A stretch of DNA of 64,000 nt from Candidatus Micrarchaeota archaeon CG1_02_47_40. GTDB taxonomy: Archaea; Micrarchaeota; Micrarchaeia; Anstonellales; CG1-02-47-40. The stretch lies in the NCBI GenBank assembly GCA_001871475.1, contig MNVE01000002.1, positions 1-64,000 on the forward strand, given 5' to 3'. Below the pieces are notes generated by a model, which had not been told where the DNA came from, ran no database searches, and was given only the letters and a program-made list of their open reading frames with translations. Numbering within the stretch: the first letter of the stretch is position 1; each line of letters begins with the position of its first letter. The position numbers and the translations under genes are program-made. Of this stretch, positions 46,678 through 56,326 are shown piece by piece.

Positions 46678-48138
46678 ATGACAAAAGAGCTTCTGGACGC
46701 ATTTTTTGCAGACAACAGCCTTGTCCAGCAGCACCTTGCCTCTTATAATAAATTCATAGAGAAGAAAGTGCAGCTTATTATAGACCGCACCGGCACCATA
46801 CAGCCCTCAATAGAGGGTTTTGAGCTCAAATTCGGCGCTGTGCGGCTTGAAAAGCCCATGATAGTGGAGGCGGACGGCTCGCGCAGAACTATCTTGCCGA
46901 TGGAGGCAAGATTGCGCAACCTTACCTATTCCGCCCCGATTTTCCTTGAAATCATCCCGGTGCATAATGGTGTGGAAAAGCGCACATACTCCGAAGTGTT
47001 CATAGGCGAGCTTCCCGTGATGGTGAAATCAAAGCTCTGCCACCTTGAAGGAATGAATGAGGAAGAGCTCATAGAGGCAGGGGAAGACCCGGCAGACATG
47101 GGCGGCTACTTTCTGATAAATGGCTCCGAGCGCGTGCTCGTTTCCATAGAAGACCTGGCGCAAAACCGCATAATGGTTTCAAAGGAAAAGGACGATTCAC
47201 TGACGGTTTCAAAGGTTTTTTCCACACGCCTCGGCTTTCGCGCAAGGTGCGTTGTTGAGAGGACTGAGGAGGGAATGATGCGCGTCGCATTTCCCGCATC
47301 CCCGCGCGATTTGCACTTTACTTCCATGCTCCGCGCACTCGGGCTCTCTTCAACCGAGCAGCTTCTTTCTGCATTTTCCGAGGATGAGCGGATACGCGCA
47401 GACATTCTGCTAAATTTGGAAGCAGACACCACAACAAATCAGAAAAACGCTTTTGAATACCTGGGGAAGCGCGCCGCTCCGGGGCAGGCGGACGATTACC
47501 GCGTGAAGCGGGCAGAGGTACTCATAGACACTTACCTGCTCCCCCACATAGGCACCGAAGCGGAAGACAGGCTGAAAAAAGGATATTACCTTGCGAAAAT
47601 GGCGGAGAGGGCGATAAAAGTCGCTTACAAGATGCTTCCTTCCGATGACAAGGACCATTATGCGAACAAGAGGATAAAACTGACAGGGGATTTGATGGAG
47701 GAGCTTTTCCGCTACTCATTCCAATTCCTCGTAAAGGATATTTCATATCAGGCAGGCAGGGCTGACGCAAGAGGCAGGCGCCTAGTTGTGCAGACACTTG
47801 TGCGCCCTGACGCGCTTTCAGACAGGATAAAATATTCAATGGCAACCGGAAACTGGATTGCAGGCCAGACAGGGGTTTCGCAACTGCTTGACCGGACGAG
47901 CTACCTCTCAACGATTTCGCACTTGCGCAGAATCATCTCGCCCCTTTCAAGGAAGCACCCGCACTTCAAGGCGCGCGACCTGCACGGCACGCACTGGGGA
48001 AAGCTCTGCCCCAACGAATCTCCAGAAGGGCCTTCCTGCGCACTCGTGAAAAATTTAGCGCTGCTCTGCAACGTTTCAACAGGGGAAGAAGAGGAGAGCG
48101 TTGAAAAAATAATAAAGGAGCAAAAGGTTTCGCTTTAG
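46678..48138 (+). CDS. rpoB2: RNA polymerase subunit B''
   Basis: The N-terminal half of the split beta-like subunit, about 486 residues. Typical segments are GYFLINGSERVLVSIEDLAQNRIMV, YYLAKMAERAIKVAYKMLPSDDKDHYANKRIKLTGDLMEELF and LHGTHWGKLCPNESPEGPSCALVKNLAL. The ATG at 46678 has AAGGTGAG upstream. It is separated from rpoB1 by nine bases, the normal B''/B' split of euryarchaea and DPANN rather than a frameshift. Confidence 0.97.
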   Translation: MTKELLDAFFADNSLVQQHLASYNKFIEKKVQLIIDRTGTIQPSIEGFELKFGAVRLEKPMIVEADGSRRTILPMEARLRNLTYSAPIFLEIIPVHNGVEKRTYSEVFIGELPVMVKSKLCHLEGMNEEELIEAGEDPADMGGYFLINGSERVLVSIEDLAQNRIMVSKEKDDSLTVSKVFSTRLGFRARCVVERTEEGMMRVAFPASPRDLHFTSMLRALGLSSTEQLLSAFSEDERIRADILLNLEADTTTNQKNAFEYLGKRAAPGQADDYRVKRAEVLIDTYLLPHIGTEAEDRLKKGYYLAKMAERAIKVAYKMLPSDDKDHYANKRIKLTGDLMEELFRYSFQFLVKDISYQAGRADARGRRLVVQTLVRPDALSDRIKYSMATGNWIAGQTGVSQLLDRTSYLSTISHLRRIISPLSRKHPHFKARDLHGTHWGKLCPNESPEGPSCALVKNLALLCNVSTGEEEESVEKIIKEQKVSL

Positions 48139-48147
48139 GTTTTGACT

Positions 48148-49992
48148 ATGCCTGCAAAAATAAAAAGGAAAAAATTCCGCACTGGAAAAACAAGCGTCTA
48201 CCTAAATGGGCGGCTTGTCGGATTCAGCGAGTCCGGTGCAGAGCTTCTTGCAACACTGCGCGAGCAGAGGAGGAGCGCAGCGATTTCTTCCGAGGTGAAT
48301 TTCCACCTGAATGAAAGGACGGAAGAGCTTTACGTAAACACGGATGCGGGGCGCGCACGCCGCCCGTACATAATAGTTGAGAACGGCAAAAGCAAGCTCA
48401 TCCCCTCAATAATCCCGCAGATACGCGCCGGGGAAATTTCCTGGGCAAAGCTTGTGCAGCTTGGCATAATAGAATACCTGGATGCGGAAGAGGAGGAGGG
48501 GGCATACATAGCGCTGAAGGAGGAGGAGCTGACGCCCCAGCACACCCATCTTGAAATAGACCCAATCTCCATAGTGGGAGTGACGGTATCCGTCCTTCCC
48601 TACCCGGAGTACAATTCCTCCCCAAGAATTACGATGGCATGCGCAATGGCAAAGCAGTCGCTTGGCACTTATATTATTAACTACAACCTGCGCACGGATT
48701 CCCGCGCGCACATAATGTCCTACCCGCAGCAGCCCCTTGCGCAGACAAGGCCGTATAAATTGCTCAAATTTGCCGAGAGGGCGGCTGGGCAGAACTTTGT
48801 CGTTGCAATCACCTCTTACCGCGGCTATAACATGGGGGACGCGATTGTGATGAACAAGAGCGCGATAGACAGGGGCCTGGGAAGGAGCGTATTCTACAAA
48901 AATTACGAGGCAGAGGAGCGCCGCTACCCCGGCGGGCAGAAGGACAAGTTTGAAATACCCCCTGCAACTACCGCCGGCTACCGGGACGAGCAGGCTTACA
49001 AATACCTTGATTCGGATGGAATAGTAATGCCCGAAGTGGAAGTCCGGAATAAGGAGGTTTTGGTAGGCAAAACATCCCCCCCGAGATTTTTAGAGGAGGT
49101 TACCGTGTTCGGCGTGGTTGAGGAGAAGAAAAGGGAAAACTCGCTGGCGGTAAAAAGCGGGGAGAACGGAAGCGTGGATTCGGTGATGGTTACGGATTCG
49201 CTTTCTGGAAACAAGATGGCAAAGATACGCCTGCGCTCAATAAAAATACCGGAAATAGGAGACAAGTTCGCATCGCGCCACGGGCAGAAAGGAGTGATAG
49301 GCTTGGTAATGCCCCAGCACGACATGCCATTCACAAAAGACGGCATCGTGCCTGACCTGATAATAAACCCGCACGCAATCCCCTCGCGCATGACTGTCGG
49401 GCACCTGCTTGAGATGCTTGGGGGAAAGTCAGCATGCATGAGCGGAAAGTTCGCGGACGCAAGCGCGTTTGCAGGCGACACTGGAAATGATTTCCGCAAG
49501 ATACTCTCCGAGTTCGGCATGCAGGAGTATGGGGAGGAAACCCTTTACGATGGATTGACGGGGGAGAAGATAAAGGCAAAAATCTACATCGGCGTAATTT
49601 ATTACCAAAAGCTTCACCACCTGGTTTCAAACAAGATGCACGTGCGCTCAAGGGGGCCGGTGCAGCTTCTGACGCACCAGCCGACAGAAGGAAGGGCGCG
49701 TGAAGGGGGGTTGCGATTCGGGGAGATGGAGCGCGACTGCCTCATAGGATACGGCGCATCCATGCTGCTGCGCGAACGCATGCTTGAAGAATCTGACCGC
49801 ACCATAGAGCTTGTGTGCTCAAAGTGCGGCTCAATCGCAGTCCACGACCACATAAAAAACAGGGACTACTGCCCTGTGTGCGATTCAACTTCGCTTGAGA
49901 TGGTGGAGATGAGCTATGCGTTCAAGCTCCTGCTTGACGAGATAAAATCGCTCGGAATATTTCCAAGGCTGCTGCTGAAAATGAAATGCTGA
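48148..49992 (+). CDS. rpoB1: RNA polymerase subunit B'
   Basis: The C-terminal half of the beta-like subunit, about 614 residues. It contains GQNFVVAITSYRGYNMGDAIVMNKSAIDRGLGRS, GDKFASRHGQKGVIGLV, GRAREGGLRFGEMERDCLIGYGAS and the C-terminal zinc finger CSKCGSIAV...CPVCDS. The start is ATG 48148, with a TTG at 48142 possible. The final codons (CTGAAAATGAAATGCTGA) seed the tandem repeat that follows. Confidence 0.97.
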   Translation: MPAKIKRKKFRTGKTSVYLNGRLVGFSESGAELLATLREQRRSAAISSEVNFHLNERTEELYVNTDAGRARRPYIIVENGKSKLIPSIIPQIRAGEISWAKLVQLGIIEYLDAEEEEGAYIALKEEELTPQHTHLEIDPISIVGVTVSVLPYPEYNSSPRITMACAMAKQSLGTYIINYNLRTDSRAHIMSYPQQPLAQTRPYKLLKFAERAAGQNFVVAITSYRGYNMGDAIVMNKSAIDRGLGRSVFYKNYEAEERRYPGGQKDKFEIPPATTAGYRDEQAYKYLDSDGIVMPEVEVRNKEVLVGKTSPPRFLEEVTVFGVVEEKKRENSLAVKSGENGSVDSVMVTDSLSGNKMAKIRLRSIKIPEIGDKFASRHGQKGVIGLVMPQHDMPFTKDGIVPDLIINPHAIPSRMTVGHLLEMLGGKSACMSGKFADASAFAGDTGNDFRKILSEFGMQEYGEETLYDGLTGEKIKAKIYIGVIYYQKLHHLVSNKMHVRSRGPVQLLTHQPTEGRAREGGLRFGEMERDCLIGYGASMLLRERMLEESDRTIELVCSKCGSIAVHDHIKNRDYCPVCDSTSLEMVEMSYAFKLLLDEIKSLGIFPRLLLKMKC

Positions 49993-50100
49993 AAATGAAA
50001 TGCTGAAAATGAAATGCTGAAAATGAAATGCTGAAAATGAAATGCTGAAAATGAAGTGCTGAAAATGAAATGCTGAAAATGAAATGCTGAAAATGAAATG
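49975..50100 (+). repeat. Nine-copy 14-bp tandem repeat from rpoB1 3' end
   Basis: The unit CTGAAAATGAAATG is repeated nine times without gaps (9 x 14 = 126 bases); only the sixth copy differs by one base (AAGTG). The first copy encodes the last residues of rpoB1, and the rpoB1 stop is at its junction with copy two. Nearly every unit junction spells ATG AAA TGC TGA, a three-residue mini-ORF. It ends nine bases before the rpoA1 ATG. Confidence 0.95.
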
Positions 50101-50109
50101 CTGATATAT

Positions 50110-52650
50110 ATGGAAAGAATAGTGCAGAAAATGATTGAGAAGATAAAGTTTTCCGTGTTCTCGCCAGAGGCAATAAGGAAGCTTTCCGCCGCGAAAATAA
50201 CAATACCTGACACCTACAACGACGACTCCTATCCAATAGACGGAGGGCTTGTTGACCCGCGCCTCGGAGTCATCGACCCGGGGTTAAAATGCAAAACCTG
50301 CGGGGGAAAACTGCGAAGCTGCCCAGGGCACTTCGGGCACATTGAGCTTGTGCGCCCTGTAATACATCCTGAATTCTCAAAAATAATGCTCTACGTTATG
50401 CGCACTACCTGCCCATCCTGCTGCCGCGTCCTTCTTGAGGAAGAGGACATAAAGGAACTGGCGGCGAAAATAGTGCAGTCCGATGATGTGGAGGATGAGA
50501 TGAAATCAAAAACGAAAAAGGTTTCAAAATGCCCCCACTGCTCCGAGAAGGTGCCTGAAATAAAGCTCCTAAAGCCCACCACCTTCTTTAAGGACAAGAC
50601 AATGCTTCTTCCAACTGAAGTGCGCGACTGGCTTTCCAAAGTGTCAAATGAGGATTTGCGCGTGCTTGGCTTGGACCCGCTTTACGCCCGCCCAGAATGG
50701 ATGGTAATAACCGCCCTCCTAGTCCCTCCTGTTTCCGTCCGCCCCTCCATTACTCTTGAAACCGGAGACCGCTCCGAGGATGATTTGACGCACAAGCTTG
50801 TAGATATAATGAGGATAAACCAACGTCTTGATGCGAACATAAATGCAGGAGCGCCCCAGCTCATCATAGAAGACCTCTGGGAGCTTCTCCAATACCACGT
50901 GACCACTTACTTTAACAATGAGACTGCGAACATCCCTCCTGCGCGCCACCGCTCCGGCAGGCCGCTCAAAACCCTTTCGCAGAGGCTGAAGGGGAAAGAG
51001 GGAAGATTCCGCTACAACCTCTCGGGAAAGAGGGTGAATTTCTCCGCGCGCACGGTAATCTCCCCTGACCCAAACATTTCCATAGATGATGTGGGGGTTC
51101 CGCGCGAGTTTGCGGAAGAGCTTACCATTCCTATGCGCGCAACAAGCTGGAATCTTGAGGCATGCCGCCAGTATATACTGCGCGAGGAATACCCAAAGGC
51201 GGAATACGTTACGCGCGCAGACGGAAAGAGGCTTCGCGTCACGGAAACCACACGCAAGGAAATTTCCGACACGCTTGAGCCCGGCTGCATCATAGACAGG
51301 CAGCTTGTTAACGGCGACACGGTGCTTTTCAACCGCCAGCCGTCCCTTCACCGCATTTCAATAATGTGCCATTCAGTAAAGGTGCTTCCAGGCAGGACAC
51401 TGCGCCTGAACCCATCCGACTGCCCGCCATACAATGCGGACTACGACGGGGATGAGATGAACCTGCACGCGATACAAACAGAGGAGGCGCAGGTGGAGGC
51501 GGAAGTTCTGATGAAGGTGCACAACCAGATAATCTCCCCGCGCCACGGCGCGCCGATAATAAAGCCGCAGGAAGACCACGTGTCAGGGGCGTTCTTCCTT
51601 ACCCGCGATTCTACTGTATTCACAAAATCACAGGCGTGCACACTGCTTGCGATAGCGGGCATAACCCGGCTTCCGCAGCCTGACCGCAAGGACGGCTATT
51701 CCGGAAAGCTCATTTTCTCAATGCTCCTGCCAAAAGACCTTTCCCTGCACATAAAAGTTTCCCACTCAAAGGAGAAGGCGGAATATTCGCAGGACGTTAT
51801 AATAAAAAATGGAGTGCTCGTTGATGGGGCGCTTGAGAAGAAATCCTACGAAAACGCCATAATACAGAAAATAGTTTCGCTGCACGGCACGGATGCCGCT
51901 CGCAAATTCATAGACGATTCCACGAGGATAGCGCTTGAGGCGGTGACATTGCAGGGATTGTCGGTTTCCCTTGCAAACTATACTCTCTCTCCCGAAGCGC
52001 AAAAACAGCTCTTGGAAATAGACAACGCGGTAACAAAGGAGATAGAAACCGCGCTGATGCAGCATCGGAACAGGACGTTAAAGCGCCACCCGGGAAAAAC
52101 CCTGCGCGAAACCCTTGAGCAGATGATTATGGAAATCACCTCGCGCCACCGCGAGGGGATAGGGGTTGTGGTTGAGAGACAGCTCGGGACGCACAACACT
52201 TCAATAATCATGGCGAAAATCGGGGCGCGCGGCTCACTTTTGAATGCAATACAGATGGCAGGTTCGGTTGGGCAGCAGGCAATCCGCTCAAAGCGCCCCT
52301 CGCGCGGATACAGCAGGAGGGCGCTTGTGCACTTTAAGAGGGAGGATTTGGGCTCTGCCGCGCGCGGATACGTTTCAAGTTCTTTTGCAAAGGGCCTCAA
52401 CCCGTGCGAGTTCTTCTTCCACTCAATGGGCGGAAGGGAATCCATGGTGAACACCGCCATACGAACAGCCCGCTCCGGCTACATGCAAAGGAGGCTGATT
52501 AACGCTTTACAGGATTTGGTGGTTGCCCGCGACCTCTCGGTGCGGGACTCGCGCGGAGTATACGTGCAGTTTAGATACGGCGGCGATGGGGTGGACCCCT
52601 CAAAGGTCTCCTCGCTGGCAGAATCCGAAGAAAAGGAAAAAGAGGATTAA
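50110..52650 (+). CDS. rpoA1: RNA polymerase subunit A'
   Basis: The N-terminal part of the beta'-like subunit, about 846 residues. Zinc sites CKTCGGKLRSCPGHFGH and CPSC...CPHC lie in the first 140 residues. The catalytic Mg loop NADYDGDEMNLH is at about 442-453, and RPSRGYSRRALVHF lies near the end. ATG 50110 (MERIVQ) is preferred; ATG 50098 lies inside the last repeat unit. It is followed by rpoA2 after eleven bases. Confidence 0.97.
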   Translation: MERIVQKMIEKIKFSVFSPEAIRKLSAAKITIPDTYNDDSYPIDGGLVDPRLGVIDPGLKCKTCGGKLRSCPGHFGHIELVRPVIHPEFSKIMLYVMRTTCPSCCRVLLEEEDIKELAAKIVQSDDVEDEMKSKTKKVSKCPHCSEKVPEIKLLKPTTFFKDKTMLLPTEVRDWLSKVSNEDLRVLGLDPLYARPEWMVITALLVPPVSVRPSITLETGDRSEDDLTHKLVDIMRINQRLDANINAGAPQLIIEDLWELLQYHVTTYFNNETANIPPARHRSGRPLKTLSQRLKGKEGRFRYNLSGKRVNFSARTVISPDPNISIDDVGVPREFAEELTIPMRATSWNLEACRQYILREEYPKAEYVTRADGKRLRVTETTRKEISDTLEPGCIIDRQLVNGDTVLFNRQPSLHRISIMCHSVKVLPGRTLRLNPSDCPPYNADYDGDEMNLHAIQTEEAQVEAEVLMKVHNQIISPRHGAPIIKPQEDHVSGAFFLTRDSTVFTKSQACTLLAIAGITRLPQPDRKDGYSGKLIFSMLLPKDLSLHIKVSHSKEKAEYSQDVIIKNGVLVDGALEKKSYENAIIQKIVSLHGTDAARKFIDDSTRIALEAVTLQGLSVSLANYTLSPEAQKQLLEIDNAVTKEIETALMQHRNRTLKRHPGKTLRETLEQMIMEITSRHREGIGVVVERQLGTHNTSIIMAKIGARGSLLNAIQMAGSVGQQAIRSKRPSRGYSRRALVHFKREDLGSAARGYVSSSFAKGLNPCEFFFHSMGGRESMVNTAIRTARSGYMQRRLINALQDLVVARDLSVRDSRGVYVQFRYGGDGVDPSKVSSLAESEEKEKED

Positions 52651-52661
52651 AGCTGGTATTT

Positions 52662-55103
52662 ATGAAAAAGGAAAAGTCAGAAAAAAAAGAATCAAAAGCG
52701 CTCGTTGATATCGGCGAGGCGGTCGGGATAGTGGCAGCGCAGAGCATAGGCGAGCCCGGCACGCAGATGTCCCTTGCCTACGATGAGAAAGTGCTTGTAA
52801 GCGACTGCGGGGAAGTGAATGCAGTTAAAATAGGCGAATTCATAGACGGGATGATGGAACGCTTCGGCTCCTCATGCGAGGACGGGCACGAAATCTGCAA
52901 GCCAAAAGCGGAAATCATGGTTCCGAGCCTTGCAAAAAACGAAAAGGTGGAGTGGAAACAGGCAACTCTATTAAGCCGGCACGCCTGCAAAGAGAAACTG
53001 CTTGAACTCTCGCTCCGCTCCGGAAGAAAAATAACCGCGACACCCTTCCATTCGTTTGTAATCAGAAGGGACAACTTGCTTGTTCCGGTTTCAGGCTCAA
53101 GCTTGAAAAAAGGAGACAGGCTGCCCGTGCTCCGAAATCTTGCATGCCCCCCAGGCATTGCGGTCAAAGCCGTTGACATAGTTCCCGCACTGCAGATGGC
53201 AATGAAGCACATGAGTTCCTCAAACGGGCTTGTTTATGCATATCCGCGCGAAGGCTCAAAGCCCCTGCCAAGACAGCTTGAGCTGGATGGGGAATTCGGC
53301 TGGCTTTTGGGGATTTACCTTGCAGAAGGGAACTCAACTCATAATTTCACCTCAATATCAAACACTGACTTAACGATTCAGCAGAAAATACGCGATTTTG
53401 CAAAGGCGCACGGACTTACGACAAACGAATACGATAACCCGCGCGGCTTTTCCCTCTCGCACGACATAAGGATAAATTCCGCTCTGCTTGCCGAATTCCT
53501 GAAAGCTGTGTGCGGAACCTCATCCTACTCAAAGCGCGTTCCTTTGTTTGCCTATTCCGCAAACGAAAAATTCATCTCTTCCCTGCTGCGCGGCTATTTT
53601 GACGGCGACGGAAATGTAAGTGTTGAGCGGAGGGTAATTCGTGCTTCTTCAAAGTCAAAGGAGCTTATTGACGGCATCTGCCTCCTGCTTGCGCGCCTTG
53701 GCATTTTCGCCGGCAAAAGAAGCGACAAAAAAACGCACAACATTTCAATCTCATACAGATATGCGCCTTCCTTCCTGCAGAAAATCGGCTCCGACGTTGA
53801 GGGAAAGAGGCTGAAATTGGAAATACTCTCCTCAAGCGAACAGGGCATCGGATACAATCTCGTTGACGTGATTCCGGGAATAGGAAACTCCCTTCTGTCC
53901 GCTGCCAATAAGCTTGGCATCCCCTCAAGGTTCGTGAATAATTTCACAAAAAGACAGAAAATAGGGCGCTCAACACTCATCAAATACCTTGAAGAGTTCG
54001 AACGGCTTTCTGCTGAAAAAAACATTTCCCTGCCCGAACTTCTGCCGCTCAAAAATGCCGCCGATGGCGACGTTCTCTGGGACGAGATAGAAAAAATAGA
54101 GCGCGTTTCTTCTGCAAACAACCGCGTTTATGATTTCACCGTTCCAGGTGCAGAAACATTCACCACCTTTGACGGCGTGATAACGCACAACACGATGCGC
54201 ACCTTCCACTACGCAGGAGTGGCAGAGCAGGTGCCAAGCGGCCTGCCAAGGCTCATTGAAATAGTGGATGCACGCCGCGAGCCGAAAGAGCCGCTGATGG
54301 ATATTTTCCTCAAAGAGCCCCATTGCAACGAGGAAAAAAAGGCGGAAAAAGTCGCGGAGGAAATAGAAAGCACGGTGCTCTCGCAGATTGCAGACATAAG
54401 GGAGAATTTCAAGGACAAGAAGATTGAAATCATGCTTGATGAGCAGGAAATGAAAATCCGCGGAATCGCAGTCGAGGATTTGAAAGAGCCCATAAAGGCG
54501 CAGACTGCAGGCGGTGTTGAAGTGCGGGCGAACAAAATCACCGTGAACCCGAAAATCTCCTCATTGCGCGCAATCCGCAAGGTAACTACAAAACTTGCCT
54601 CCCTTCACATAAAGGGGATTGAAAAAATTTCAAAGGCGATGGTGCTCAAGGGGAAAAACGGGCAGTATTTCATACGCACGAGCGGCTCAAACATCTCCAC
54701 AGTAATGCGCCATGCGAAAGTGATTCCAGAAAAGGTCTATTCAAACGACGTGAAGGAAATAGAAAGATTTCTCGGGATAGAAGCCGCGCGCAACTCCATA
54801 GTGCGCGAGCTGAAGCAGGTTCTTGATTTGCAGAGGCTCAACGTTGACGTGCGCCACTTGATGCTGCTTGCGGATGCGATGTGCATGGACGGGCATATCA
54901 AATCAGTAGGGCGCCACGGGCTTTCCGGGGAGAAGGCGGGCGTGCTTGCAAAGGCGGCATTTGAGGAAACGATAAAGCACTTAATAAGCGCCGCATCTGA
55001 AGGGCAGTACGACAATTTAATAGGCGTAACGGAGAATATAATAATAGGGCAGACGATACCTGTCGGAACAGGCATAGTGCGCCTTAAAATGAAAAAGCAA
55101 TAG
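52662..55103 (+). CDS. rpoA2: RNA polymerase subunit A'', intein-containing precursor
   Basis: An 813-residue precursor. The conserved VGIVAAQSIGEPGTQM is interrupted after Met36 by a 474-residue intein, then TMRTFHYAGVAEQVPSGLPRLIEIVDARREPKEP resumes. The spliced product is 339 residues, normal for A''. The C-terminal DVRHLMLLADAMCMDGHIKSVGRHGLSGEKAGVLAKAAFEETIKHL is intact. Splicing is required for an active polymerase. Confidence 0.97.
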   Translation: MKKEKSEKKESKALVDIGEAVGIVAAQSIGEPGTQMSLAYDEKVLVSDCGEVNAVKIGEFIDGMMERFGSSCEDGHEICKPKAEIMVPSLAKNEKVEWKQATLLSRHACKEKLLELSLRSGRKITATPFHSFVIRRDNLLVPVSGSSLKKGDRLPVLRNLACPPGIAVKAVDIVPALQMAMKHMSSSNGLVYAYPREGSKPLPRQLELDGEFGWLLGIYLAEGNSTHNFTSISNTDLTIQQKIRDFAKAHGLTTNEYDNPRGFSLSHDIRINSALLAEFLKAVCGTSSYSKRVPLFAYSANEKFISSLLRGYFDGDGNVSVERRVIRASSKSKELIDGICLLLARLGIFAGKRSDKKTHNISISYRYAPSFLQKIGSDVEGKRLKLEILSSSEQGIGYNLVDVIPGIGNSLLSAANKLGIPSRFVNNFTKRQKIGRSTLIKYLEEFERLSAEKNISLPELLPLKNAADGDVLWDEIEKIERVSSANNRVYDFTVPGAETFTTFDGVITHNTMRTFHYAGVAEQVPSGLPRLIEIVDARREPKEPLMDIFLKEPHCNEEKKAEKVAEEIESTVLSQIADIRENFKDKKIEIMLDEQEMKIRGIAVEDLKEPIKAQTAGGVEVRANKITVNPKISSLRAIRKVTTKLASLHIKGIEKISKAMVLKGKNGQYFIRTSGSNISTVMRHAKVIPEKVYSNDVKEIERFLGIEAARNSIVRELKQVLDLQRLNVDVRHLMLLADAMCMDGHIKSVGRHGLSGEKAGVLAKAAFEETIKHLISAASEGQYDNLIGVTENIIIGQTIPVGTGIVRLKMKKQ
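52770..54191 (+). mobile_element. Intein in rpoA2 with LAGLIDADG endonuclease
   Basis: It begins with Ser (SLAYDEKVLVSDCGEV), has block B TPFHSFVI, and ends YDFTVPGAETFTTFDGVITHN before +1 Thr. The endonuclease motifs LLGIYLAEGNS and LLRGYFDGDGNV retain their acidic residues. The site, between GEPGTQM and TMRTFH, is the same as that of a known archaeal RpoA'' intein. Confidence 0.95.
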
Positions 55104-55123
55104 CTTAACTTAGGTGAATTATT

Positions 55124-55438
55124 ATGGTTGACATATCAAAGAAAATAAGAATGTGCGCTGAAACCGGAAAGGTCAAATTCGGGGAGCGCGATGCGGTAAA
55201 AGCATCCCTTTTAGGCAGTGCGAAATTGATAATACTCTCCTCAAACTGCCGCCCGGAGGCAAAAAGCGACATATTGCACAATGCTAAAATTTCAGGCATC
55301 CCGACAATCATTTATGAAGGAAACGGCTACGAGCTTGGAAGCGCGTGCGGAGTGCCATACGTGGTTTCCGCAATGAGCGTGTTTGACGCAGGCAACTCCG
55401 ATCTTGTGCCAAAAGAAAAAAAGAAGGAAAAAGAATGA
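55124..55438 (+). CDS. rpl30e: Ribosomal protein L30e
   Basis: A 104-residue L7Ae-fold protein: SKKIRMCAETGKVKFGERDAVKASLLGSAKLIILSSNC, then PTIIYEGNGYELGSACGVPYVVSAMSV. A Lys/Glu tail closes it. In its conserved place between rpoA2 and nusA. Confidence 0.95.
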   Translation: MVDISKKIRMCAETGKVKFGERDAVKASLLGSAKLIILSSNCRPEAKSDILHNAKISGIPTIIYEGNGYELGSACGVPYVVSAMSVFDAGNSDLVPKEKKKEKE

Positions 55439-55444
55439 TTTAAA

Positions 55445-55870
55445 ATGGTTGAGCTTGACAACGATTCGCTGAAATGCATCTCAATATTCGAGGGCATAAC
55501 GGGCGCGCAGGTGGCCGATTGCCTCATAACCCCGGACTCGTTCGTGTTCGTGGTTTCCACAGGCGAGATGGGCCGCGCAATAGGGAAGAATGGAAGCTCA
55601 ATAAACCGCGTCCGCACGGCGTTCAAGAAGCCGGTTTATGTTTATGAAGACTCGCAAACGCTTGAAGGTTTCGTGAAAAGCCTGTTTGCGGACACACCAG
55701 TAAAAAATATAAACATTCACGAGAAAATAGAAGGCAAGACTGCCTATGTTACGGTTTCTGAAAAAGACCGCGGCCAGGCAATAGGGAAAGGGGGCGAGCG
55801 CGTGAAAACCGCGCGCGCGATGCTGCAGCGCCGCTTCGGCTGCGACTTGAAATTGAATTCAAAGGCATAA
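55445..55870 (+). CDS. nusA: NusA-like transcription factor
   Basis: A 141-residue archaeal NusA made of two KH domains (GRAIGKNGSSINRVRTAFKKPVYV and GQAIGKGGERVKTARAMLQRRFG), without the bacterial N-terminal and S1 domains. It binds RNA and probably affects termination. Six bases after L30e. Confidence 0.95.
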   Translation: MVELDNDSLKCISIFEGITGAQVADCLITPDSFVFVVSTGEMGRAIGKNGSSINRVRTAFKKPVYVYEDSQTLEGFVKSLFADTPVKNINIHEKIEGKTAYVTVSEKDRGQAIGKGGERVKTARAMLQRRFGCDLKLNSKA

Positions 55871-55897
55871 AACAAAAAAACACAGAGTGATGATAAA

Positions 55898-56326
55898 ATG
55901 GGAAGAGGAGAATATTCAGCGCTTGACCTTTTGCAGACCAGGAAGAAATTCCGCTGGAAGGAGAAGGCATGGAAGAGAAAAAAGCTTCACCTTAAGGACA
56001 AATACGACCCGCTTGAAGGCGCACCCCAGGGAAAGGGCATAGTCATTGAGAAAAAAGTCCTGGAGCAGAAGCAGCCGCATTCAGGTTTGATAAAATGCGT
56101 CAAGGTGCAGCTTATCAAAAACGGAAAGACTGTGACTGCCTTTGCTCCGCGCAGCGGGGCAATCAACTACATAGACGAGCATGATGAGGTCACAATAGAG
56201 GGGCTTGGAGGCTCGCAGAGAGGGCAGATGGGCTCCATACCCGGCGTCCGCTACAAGGTATCAAAGGTAAACGGCGTTGATTTGCAGATGCTCATAGCAA
56301 AGAGAAAGGAAAAGCCAAAGAGGTAA
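55898..56326 (+). CDS. rps12: Ribosomal protein S12 (uS12)
   Basis: A decoding-centre protein of 142 residues. The fold is clear ([33 protein letters not shown]). The usually invariant PNS loop reads PHSG here (P60, H61, S62), and the PGDG loop reads PRSG. Both lie near the decoding site in other ribosomes. The last 27 bases including the stop are duplicated 39 bases on. Confidence 0.94.
   Translation: MGRGEYSALDLLQTRKKFRWKEKAWKRKKLHLKDKYDPLEGAPQGKGIVIEKKVLEQKQPHSGLIKCVKVQLIKNGKTVTAFAPRSGAINYIDEHDEVTIEGLGGSQRGQMGSIPGVRYKVSKVNGVDLQMLIAKRKEKPKR

Noticed and set aside
46678-49992. Frameshifted rpoB
   Set aside because: The B''/B' split at this point is normal in many archaea, and both halves have their own start signals.
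49975-50100. CRISPR-like array
   Set aside because: The repeats are 14 bp with no spacers and derive from the rpoB1 end.
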